The notes under the pieces were generated by a model. It was not told the origin of the DNA. It saw only the letters and a list, made by a program, of their open reading frames with translations, and made no database searches. Shown here piece by piece: positions 1-4,617 of a DNA stretch of 5,250 nt (the stretch's first letter is position 1; each line of letters opens with the position of its first letter). This DNA is from Ruminococcus sp. AF31-8BH (GTDB lineage: Bacteria; Bacillota; Clostridia; Lachnospirales; Lachnospiraceae). The stretch covers positions 1 through 5,250 of the forward strand of contig NZ_QTVN01000035.1 in NCBI RefSeq assembly GCF_003460605.1, in the 5' to 3' direction. A program made the position numbers and the translations under genes.

Positions 1-2
1 AC

Positions 3-50
3 AGGATTTATGTGCTGATACCGGGAAAGGAGGACGCTGCCCTTGCCTGA
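3..50 (+). CDS. C-terminal tail of an unidentified upstream gene (partial)
   Basis: The frame is open from the left edge and ends at the TGA at 48-50; it reads RIYVLIPGKEDAALA. Its stop overlaps the TTG start of the next gene by 8 nt, an arrangement typical of translationally coupled genes in an operon. Codon third positions look ordinary for this element. Only 15 residues are visible, too few to assign a family. A second frame is also open here, so this could be chance. Confidence 0.35.
   Translation, partial: RIYVLIPGKEDAALA
28..33 (+). promoter_or_regulatory. Ribosome binding site for the DUF3847 gene
   Basis: AGGAGG lies 9 nt before the TTG at 43. No in-frame ATG or GTG is as well placed, so this site decides the TTG start. 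Confidence 0.75.
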
Positions 51-339
51 TACTTCAAAGCTGGAAAAGCTCAACCGGGAGTTGGAGAAAAGCGAAAAGA
101 AGCTGCGGAAAGCCATCAATGATGAAAAGGCATTGCAGCACCAGTTGAAGCAGCTTACCCGAAAGGAACGGACGCACCGGCTCTGTACCCGTGGCGGTAT
201 GCTGGAAAGTTTTCTGCAAGAGCCGGAACGCCTGACAGATGATGATGTCATGCTGTTGTTGAAACTCATTTTTCACAGGCAGGACACGCAGGAACTATTG
301 AAAAAACTGCTGGAACGGGAGAAGCCGGAAACCCCTTAG
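43..339 (+). CDS. DUF3847 family protein, probable mobilization accessory protein
   Basis: This 98-residue protein matches the DUF3847 family as I remember it; such genes commonly sit just before MobA/MobL relaxase genes in clostridial mobile elements. Residues about 5-45 are strongly charged and heptad-like, predicting a coiled coil. A basic segment, RKERTHRLCTRGGMLESFL (about 40-58), follows and resembles the basic 'RKxRTxRLxxxGGLxE' stretch of TraD/MobC-like relaxosome proteins. The C-terminal part is helical and acidic to basic. The start is TTG, fixed by an AGGAGG 9 nt upstream. The gene overlaps the upstream frame by 8 nt, and its stop codon lies inside an inverted repeat of the putative oriT. 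Role as a DNA-binding relaxosome helper is inferred from motif and position; the family has no function that I know of. It has no signal peptide or membrane segment, so it is cytoplasmic. Confidence 0.85.
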   Translation: MPDTSKLEKLNRELEKSEKKLRKAINDEKALQHQLKQLTRKERTHRLCTRGGMLESFLQEPERLTDDDVMLLLKLIFHRQDTQELLKKLLEREKPETP

Positions 340-386
340 TTTACTAAGGGCGCAATTATACACCACCCAGAGGTTGGTGCATTGCG
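333..386 (-). other. Putative origin of transfer (oriT), MOBQ type
   Basis: The lower strand of 346-354 reads TGCGCCCTT, the conserved nick-region core of MOBQ/RSF1010-family origins (TAAGTGCGCCCT type). On its 5' side on that strand lies an imperfect inverted repeat: CACCACC (361-367) pairs with GGTTGGTG (372-379) with one bulged T and a CAGA loop. This repeats the RSF1010 layout of hairpin followed by nick core. Outer arms CGCAAT (351-356) and ATTGCG (381-386) are perfectly complementary and include part of the core. A further perfect repeat, CCCTTAG/CTAAGGG (333-339/344-350), lies on the 3' side. The relaxase at 1021 is of the matching MobA/MobL family. Nicking the lower strand would send the DUF3847 side into the recipient first and the relaxase gene last, as is usual. 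The exact nick position is not visible. Confidence 0.72.
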
Positions 387-569
387 TTCTCCGAAGGCTC
401 CTCACCGGAGGGCTGTGATTTTCCGCAGTCATGGTCTGCTCCAAATCAAACAGGGGACGCTACGCTTCCCCTGCGCTGGCTGCCGCCAGCTACCCTTTTG
501 TGGACTTGCCATCTGGGGACACCTTGCGTTGCAAGTTGTTCCCAGCCGACAAGTTTTACAAAATCTCTC
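387..569. other. Noncoding, hairpin-rich stretch beside oriT
   Basis: I see no convincing gene here. Several inverted repeats follow each other: CTCCG/CGGAG (389-393/406-410), CAGGGGA/TCCCCTG (451-457/467-473, 9-nt loop) and GCTGGC/GCCAGC (475-480/485-490, 4-nt loop). None has a T-tract, so they are not simple terminators. They could fold as RNA downstream of the DUF3847 gene or as single-stranded DNA during transfer. Two reading frames of 60-65 codons cross this stretch but lack ribosome binding sites. Confidence 0.5.
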
Positions 570-598
570 TATACTTTGACGGTCGAATAAAGTATAAT
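570..598 (+). promoter_or_regulatory. Inverted repeat overlapping a -10-like TATAAT, possible operator/promoter
   Basis: TATACTTT (570-577) and AAAGTATA (589-596) form a perfect 8-bp inverted repeat with an 11-nt spacer. The right arm overlaps TATAAT (593-598), a perfect -10 box, 43 nt before the small membrane protein gene. TTGACG at 576-581 is only 11 nt from the -10 box, too close for a normal sigma-A -35, and no good hexamer lies at 16-18 nt. A regulator-dependent promoter with the repeat as operator fits, but is inferred. Confidence 0.4.
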
Positions 599-640
599 GA
601 AGTCAACGACTAATCGGAAGTTCAATGTGAGGAAAATTAG

Positions 641-838
641 ATGAAGAAAAAGTCTTATTGGTTAAGTATTAGTGTGTTCGTATTGATACTGATATGGACG
701 GTTTATTATTATGCAATGCAGTACACAGGAGGATTTGCAGACTTAAAGGACTCTATTGTTTGTGGGATTGTAGATTTGATATGTATCGTATTTATCGTGA
801 AAAGAACTATTGACTTTTTGAAAAACAAAAAATCGTAA
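641..838 (+). CDS. Small membrane protein of unknown function, two predicted helices
   Basis: I do not recognise this 65-residue protein. It begins with a basic MKKK, followed by a hydrophobic segment (about residues 6-26, rich in I, V, L, W and Y). A short polar loop, MQYTGGFADLKDS, is followed by a second hydrophobic segment (about 38-53) and a basic tail, VKRTIDFLKNKKS. By the positive-inside rule both ends should face the cytoplasm, with the loop outside. GAGGA at 629-633 lies 7 nt before the ATG. Base composition is far more AT-rich than in the neighbours (about 32% G+C), which suggests separate acquisition. A TATAAT box with an inverted repeat lies upstream and a terminator about 86 nt downstream, so it may be its own transcription unit. 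It has the size of small cargo or immunity-type membrane proteins, but nothing in the sequence proves such a role. Confidence 0.6.
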   Translation: MKKKSYWLSISVFVLILIWTVYYYAMQYTGGFADLKDSIVCGIVDLICIVFIVKRTIDFLKNKKS

Positions 839-861
839 AATTCAAGTTTGCCACCCACACA

Positions 862-917
862 TCGGGTCAACTTGTCCCGAACTTTTACAGCTAAATATTC
901 GCCGCCTTCACAGCGGC
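862..917 (+). promoter_or_regulatory. Leader hairpins upstream of the relaxase gene
   Basis: Two short perfect inverted repeats precede the terminator: TCGGG/CCCGA (862-866/876-880, 9-nt loop) and GCCGC/GCGGC (901-905/913-917, 7-nt loop). With the terminator at 924-958 they form a run of three stems between the small gene and the relaxase. I find no clear promoter in 841-1020. The stems may belong to an attenuator-like leader, but no competing antiterminator pairing was established. Confidence 0.35.
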
Positions 918-923
918 ACACCG

Positions 924-958
924 AGCAGGAAATCTGAAAAAGGTCTCCTGCTTTTTTT
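924..958 (+). terminator. Rho-independent terminator upstream of the relaxase gene
   Basis: AGCAGGA (924-930) pairs perfectly with TCCTGCT (946-952), with a 15-nt loop, followed by an unbroken T-tract (952-958). It ends transcription from the left and lies 62 nt before the relaxase start, so the relaxase needs read-through or its own promoter in a short gap. Confidence 0.75.
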
Positions 959-970
959 CTGCCAAAATGA

Positions 971-987
971 GGTGGTAAAACGCCACC
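971..987 (+). promoter_or_regulatory. Small hairpin in the relaxase 5' leader
   Basis: GGTGGT (971-976) pairs with GCCACC (982-987) through five Watson-Crick pairs and one T-G wobble, around an AAAAC loop. It lies between the terminator and the ribosome binding site (AAAGGAGGG, 1005-1013, 7 nt before the ATG). It may influence translation of the relaxase or be bound by it, but no direct evidence shows this. Confidence 0.3.
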
Positions 988-1020
988 CCATCCACCAATT
1001 ACCGAAAGGAGGGACACGAA

Positions 1021-2601
1021 ATGCCCTGCCCACACAACGAAATCACGATTGTTCAGCGCAGCCAGCGACAGTCTGCGGTTGCCGCCGCTGCTTACCAAAG
1101 CGGCGAAAAGCTGTTCTGTGAATACGACCAGCAAGTGAAGCACTACCCGGAAAAGCGTGGTATTGTCCACAATGAAATTCTGCTCCCGGCAAACGCCCCA
1201 CGGTCGTATGCAGACCGCAATACCTTATGGAACGCCGCCGAAGCGGTGGAAAAGCAATGGAACTCCCAGCTTGCAAGGCGGTGGGTGCTTACCATCCCAA
1301 GAGAGATACCACCCGACCAGTATGCTGTCCTTGTCCGGGAGTTTTGCCAGAAGCAGTTTGTTTCCAAAGGCATGATTGCTGATTTTGCCATCCATGACCC
1401 CCATCCGCCGGGACACAATCCCCACGCCCATGTCATGCTCACTATGAGGGCAATGGACGAACATGGAAAATGGCTTCCCAAGAGCCGCAAGGTTTATGAC
1501 CTTGACGAAAACGGGGAACGGATAAAACTTCCGTCCGGCAGATGGAAAAGCCACAAGGAGGATACGGTGGATTGGAACGACCAGAAGTATTGCGAAATCT
1601 GGCGGCATGAATGGGAGGTCATCCAGAACCGCTATCTGGAAGCCAATGACCGCCCAGAGCGTGTGGACTTGCGTTCCTATGCCAGACAGGGGCTTGATAT
1701 TATCCCTACTGTCCATGAGGGAGCTGCTGTCCGGCAGATGGAAAAGCGGGGTATCCAGACGAACATCGGCAACCTGAACCGGGACATCAGAGCCGCCAAC
1801 CGCCTGATGAAGTCTATCCGGCAGCTCATTCAAAACCTCAAAGGCTGGATTACCGAGCTGGGAGAAAAACGAAAAGAACTGCTTGCACAAAAGGCGGCGG
1901 AGGAAGCGACACTTCTTCCCAATCTGCTGATGAAGTATATGGAGATACGAAAGGAAGAACGGAAGGACTGGACAAGGGCTGGACAGAACCGGGGGACTTC
2001 ACAGGACTTAAAGGCAGTCAGCGAAGCCCTGTCCTATCTCCGTCAAAAGGGGCTTTCTACTGTGGAGGACTTAGAAGTATTTCTGGAATCTTCCGGGAAA
2101 TCAGCCGCAGATTACCGCAGTCAGATGAAGCCAAAGGAAGCCCGCAGCAAAGTGATTGACGGGATTCTTGCCAGCCGGACAGACTGCAAGGAATGTAAGC
2201 CTGTCTATGAGAAGTACCAGAAGATATTTTTCAAGAAAACAAAGGAGAAATTCAAACAGGAACACCCGGAGGTCGCCCGGTATGCGAAAGCCGCCGCCTA
2301 CCTTGCCAAGCACCCGGACGATAAGGACAGCACCCAAAAGGAACTGCAACAGGAGCAGGAAAAACTTCTGGAAGAAATTGCAGCCCTGAAAACACCGCTG
2401 ACCGAGGTACAGGAGGATTTGAAGAAGCTGCGGGACATCCGCTACTGGGTACGGAAAGCCACCCCCGGCACAGAAGAAAGCAAAGAGCCGCCCAAGAAAC
2501 AGCCTATCAAAGAAGTCTTGCAGGATAAGGCTGACGAGAAAAAAGCACAAAGAACCACCCCGGCACAGGAGAAACACAGACAACAGGATATGGAACTTTA
2601 A
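1021..2601 (+). CDS. mobA: MobA/MobL family relaxase (MOBQ)
   Basis: This 526-residue protein is a DNA-nicking relaxase that would cut one strand at oriT and stay joined to its 5' end during transfer. The N-terminal domain (about 1-215) has the family signature: SAVAAAAYQSGEKL with Tyr25, the expected catalytic tyrosine, and the metal-binding histidine set H125, H135 and H137 in 'AIHDPHPPGHNPHAHVML'. The rest (about 250-526) is charged, helical and coiled-coil-like, with a lysine-rich end; it has no fused primase, unlike RSF1010 MobA. AAAGGAGGG at 1005-1013, 7 nt before the ATG, supports the start. A putative MOBQ oriT lies about 640 nt upstream, and a terminator follows the stop at once. No coupling protein or secretion genes are present, so transfer must use a helper conjugation system. 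The gene is intact; family assignment is firm and activity is inferred. Confidence 0.93.
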   Translation: MPCPHNEITIVQRSQRQSAVAAAAYQSGEKLFCEYDQQVKHYPEKRGIVHNEILLPANAPRSYADRNTLWNAAEAVEKQWNSQLARRWVLTIPREIPPDQYAVLVREFCQKQFVSKGMIADFAIHDPHPPGHNPHAHVMLTMRAMDEHGKWLPKSRKVYDLDENGERIKLPSGRWKSHKEDTVDWNDQKYCEIWRHEWEVIQNRYLEANDRPERVDLRSYARQGLDIIPTVHEGAAVRQMEKRGIQTNIGNLNRDIRAANRLMKSIRQLIQNLKGWITELGEKRKELLAQKAAEEATLLPNLLMKYMEIRKEERKDWTRAGQNRGTSQDLKAVSEALSYLRQKGLSTVEDLEVFLESSGKSAADYRSQMKPKEARSKVIDGILASRTDCKECKPVYEKYQKIFFKKTKEKFKQEHPEVARYAKAAAYLAKHPDDKDSTQKELQQEQEKLLEEIAALKTPLTEVQEDLKKLRDIRYWVRKATPGTEESKEPPKKQPIKEVLQDKADEKKAQRTTPAQEKHRQQDMEL

Positions 2602-2603
2602 CA

Positions 2604-2651
2604 GGCACTTGCCATTTTCAATCAGAGAATGTCAGGTGCTTTTCTTTTTTT
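2604..2651 (+). terminator. Rho-independent terminator after the relaxase gene
   Basis: GCACTTGCCATT (2605-2616) pairs with AATGTCAGGTGC (2628-2639) over 12 positions with one T-G wobble and one mismatch, and an 11-nt loop. A T-rich tract, TTTTCTTTTTTT (2640-2651), follows. It starts 2 nt after the relaxase stop. The T-tract ends 1 nt before the AAGGAGGG of the next gene, leaving no room for a promoter between them. Confidence 0.82.
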
Positions 2652-2652
2652 C

Positions 2653-2660
2653 AAGGAGGG
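2653..2660 (+). promoter_or_regulatory. Ribosome binding site for the CHC2 zinc-finger gene
   Basis: AAGGAGGG lies 6 nt before the TTG at 2667. A nearby ATG at 2671 is out of frame, so this site decides the TTG start. Confidence 0.8.
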
Positions 2661-2666
2661 ATAGAT

Positions 2667-3311
2667 TTGAATGTATTTGAAGCTGTGAAGCAGTCCGTCA
2701 CAACAAGACAGGCTGCGGAGCATTATGGAATCCATGTAGGTCGGAACGGGATGGCTTGCTGCCCGTTCCATAACGATAAAACCCCAAGTATGAAGCTGGA
2801 TCGGCGTTACCACTGCTTCGGCTGCGGTGCGGATGGGGATGTGATTGATTTTGCCGCCGCCCTGTATGGGCTGAGAAAGAAAGAAGCCGCCGTACAGCTG
2901 GCACAGGACTTCGGGCTTTCCTATGAGGACTGGAAACCGCCGGGAAAGGAAAAAAAGCCAAAGCCCCGGCAGAAATCCCCGGAGGAACAGTTTCAGGAAG
3001 CAAAGAACCGCTGCTTCCGTATTCTTGCCGATTATCTCCATCTGCTTCGGGCATGGAGAACGGACTACGCCCCACACTCCCCGGAGGAAGCCTTTCATCC
3101 CCGGTTTATAGAAGCCTTACAGAAGCAAGACCAAGTGGAGTATCTGCTGGATGTGCTGCTGTTCGGGGAAACAGAGGAAAAAGCGGCTTTGATTACGGAC
3201 TACGGAAAGGATGTGATACAGCTTGAACAGCGAATGGCAGAGCTTGCCGCCGCAGACGCAGCAAGAACTAAAAAACACCATGAACGCCATGCAGCCACCC
3301 CAGAGCATTGA
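2667..3311 (+). CDS. CHC2 zinc-finger protein, primase-like DNA-binding protein
   Basis: This 214-residue protein has a CHC2 zinc finger like the N-terminal domain of DnaG primases. The likely ligands are C32 and H35 (CPFH) and C50 and C53 (CFGC), within 'CPFHNDKTPS' and 'YHCFGCGADGDVIDF', which match the primase finger closely. A lysine/proline-rich linker (about 90-105) follows, then a helical C-terminal region (about 106-214) that I do not recognise. No TOPRIM catalytic core is present; full DnaG-like primases are about 600 residues, so this is a stand-alone zinc-finger protein. It probably binds DNA for replication of the element together with the VirE-type ATPase that overlaps its end. 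TTG is the start, set by AAGGAGGG 6 nt upstream. The terminator just before it implies read-through or a promoter inside the relaxase gene. Confidence 0.88.
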   Translation: MNVFEAVKQSVTTRQAAEHYGIHVGRNGMACCPFHNDKTPSMKLDRRYHCFGCGADGDVIDFAAALYGLRKKEAAVQLAQDFGLSYEDWKPPGKEKKPKPRQKSPEEQFQEAKNRCFRILADYLHLLRAWRTDYAPHSPEEAFHPRFIEALQKQDQVEYLLDVLLFGETEEKAALITDYGKDVIQLEQRMAELAAADAARTKKHHERHAATPEH

Positions 3312-4617
3312 GGAAATCAAGGAGGGGCTGGAAACTACCGAGAAAGGCGGTGTCCGTCAGAGCATACGGAACTGCCTGACTGTATTCCAGCGTGACCCGC
3401 TGCTTTCCGGGGCTATCGCATACAACATCCTGACTGACCGCAAGGACATCATAAAGCCCATCGGCTTCCACAGGGAAAGCACCGCCCTGAACGATACGGA
3501 CATGAAGTATCTGCTTCTCTATCTGGAAGAAACCTACGGGCTTACCAATGAGAAAAAGATTGATAACGCCATCGGGATTGTGGCGAATGAAAACAAGTAC
3601 CACCCCATCCGGGATTATTTAAGTTCCCTTGTGTGGGACGGGACAGAGCGAATCCGCTTCTGCCTGCGGCACTTTCTGGGGGCTGACGCAGACGATTACA
3701 CCTATGAAGCATTGAAGCTGTTCCTGCTGGGTGCAATCTCACGAGCCTTTCAGCCGGGGTGCAAGTTTGAAATCATGCTCTGTCTGGTCGGCGGTCAGGG
3801 GGCTGGCAAGTCCACTTTCTTCCGTCTGCTGGCAGTCCGGGACGAGTGGTTCTCCGATGATTTGCGGAAGCTGGACGATGACAATGTGTACCGCAAGCTG
3901 CAAGGTCACTGGATTATCGAAATGTCGGAAATGATGGCAACCGCCAACGCCAAGAGCATTGAGGAAATCAAGTCATTTTTAAGCCGACAGAAAGAGGTTT
4001 ACAAGATACCCTATGAAACCCACCCAGCAGACCGCCCCCGTCAGTGCGTGTTTGGCGGCACTTCCAATGCCCTTGACTTCCTGCCCCTTGACCGTTCTGG
4101 CAACCGCCGCTTTATCCCCGTCATGGTGTACCCGGAGCAAGCCGAGGTTCACATTTTGGAGGACGAAGCTGCTTCCAGAGCCTATATCGAGCAGATGTGG
4201 GCGGAAGCGATGGAGATTTATAAAAGCGGCAGGTTCAAGCTGGCTTTCAGCCCTGCCATGCAGCGGTATCTCAAAGAACACCAGCGGGATTTTATGCCGG
4301 AGGACACCAAAGCCGGGATGATACAGGCGTATCTTGATAAGTACACCGGGAGCATGGTCTGCTCCAAGCAGCTCTATAAGGAAGCCTTGAACCATGCCTT
4401 TGACGAGCCGAAGCAATGGGAAATCCGGGAAATCAACGAGATTATGAACCAGTGCATTTCTGGCTGGCGGTACTTCCCGAACCCAAGAATGTTTTCCGAA
4501 TATGGCAGACAAAAGGGCTGGGAGCGTGAAAACCCGGCAACGGACTCCGGCAACCCGTCTGAAAAAACGATGGACGGTTTTGTGGAGGTCACAGAACAGA
4601 TGGAGCTTCCGTTCTGA
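3223..4617 (+). CDS. VirE/VapE family P-loop ATPase, likely replication helicase
   Basis: This 464-residue protein belongs to the virulence-associated E family, P-loop ATPases found in phages and mobile islands and related to replicative helicases. Walker A is GGQGAGKST (190-198, with K196). A Walker B-like strand is WIIEMSEM (230-237, with E233 and E236). GGTSN (278-282) fits a sensor motif and RSGNRRF (291-297) an arginine finger. The N-terminal about 150 residues and the C-terminal part after about 340 are helical, and the end is acidic. Given the upstream CHC2 protein, a role in replicating the excised element is the best inference; 'virulence' in the name is historical. The TTG start at 3223 has AAAGGA 11 nt upstream and an in-frame stop just before (3214-3216). 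ATGs at 3280 and 3289 are alternatives with weaker sites. At the TTG start the gene overlaps the CHC2 gene by 89 nt. Confidence 0.88.
   Translation: MNSEWQSLPPQTQQELKNTMNAMQPPQSIEEIKEGLETTEKGGVRQSIRNCLTVFQRDPLLSGAIAYNILTDRKDIIKPIGFHRESTALNDTDMKYLLLYLEETYGLTNEKKIDNAIGIVANENKYHPIRDYLSSLVWDGTERIRFCLRHFLGADADDYTYEALKLFLLGAISRAFQPGCKFEIMLCLVGGQGAGKSTFFRLLAVRDEWFSDDLRKLDDDNVYRKLQGHWIIEMSEMMATANAKSIEEIKSFLSRQKEVYKIPYETHPADRPRQCVFGGTSNALDFLPLDRSGNRRFIPVMVYPEQAEVHILEDEAASRAYIEQMWAEAMEIYKSGRFKLAFSPAMQRYLKEHQRDFMPEDTKAGMIQAYLDKYTGSMVCSKQLYKEALNHAFDEPKQWEIREINEIMNQCISGWRYFPNPRMFSEYGRQKGWERENPATDSGNPSEKTMDGFVEVTEQMELPF
3302..3321 (+). repeat. Exact 20-nt direct repeat, copy 1
   Basis: This copy is identical to 3953-3972. 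It spans the stop codon of the CHC2 gene and encodes SIEEIK at residues 28-33 of the VirE-type protein. The flanking base differs on both sides, so the match is exactly 20 nt. Confidence 0.8.
3953..3972 (+). repeat. Exact 20-nt direct repeat, copy 2
   Basis: This copy is identical to 3302-3321 and encodes SIEEIK at residues 245-250 of the same protein, in the same frame, between the Walker B-like strand and the sensor region. Confidence 0.8.

Larger units (their letters stand above)
550..849. other. AT-rich segment, possible inserted cargo
   Basis: G+C is 76 of 240 (32%) over 601-840 by hand count, against about 57% in a sampled relaxase line (1201-1260). The segment carries a possible operator and one small membrane protein gene. 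A 7-nt direct repeat, CAAGTTT, lies at 550-556 and 843-849, at about the places where composition changes. This suggests insertion between element backbone sequences, but such a short repeat could be chance and no transposase or terminal inverted repeats are visible. Confidence 0.35.

Noticed and set aside
333..350. Inverted repeat after the DUF3847 gene as a rho-independent terminator
   Set aside because: The stem is short and no T-tract follows; its position at the nick core fits an oriT element better.
451..490. Hairpin pair as a CRISPR-like or riboswitch element
   Set aside because: The stems differ in sequence and spacing, there are no regular repeats, and no known riboswitch core was recognised.
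576..598. TTGACG plus TATAAT as a standard sigma-A promoter
   Set aside because: The spacer is only 11 nt instead of about 17, so the pair cannot act as a normal promoter; the TATAAT is kept only as part of a possible regulated site.
382..613. Two overlapping + strand reading frames of 65 and 60 codons (382-579 and 431-613)
   Set aside because: Neither has a ribosome binding site at a useful distance, both cross several perfect hairpins, and the second runs into the AT-rich segment, where its likely frame would be altered by the putative insertion. Conservation, if any, is more likely at DNA or RNA level.
709..1170. Long minus-strand frame of 153 codons
   Set aside because: It runs antisense through the small membrane protein gene, the terminator and the start of the relaxase, has no recognisable domain, and has the look of a shadow frame.
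1225..1890. Minus-strand frame of 221 codons opposite the relaxase gene
   Set aside because: It is wholly antisense to a well-supported relaxase, shows no known domain, and open antisense frames are common in GC-biased coding DNA.
3979..4512. Minus-strand frame of 177 codons opposite the VirE-type gene
   Set aside because: It is a shadow of a gene with clear ATPase motifs and has no recognisable family.
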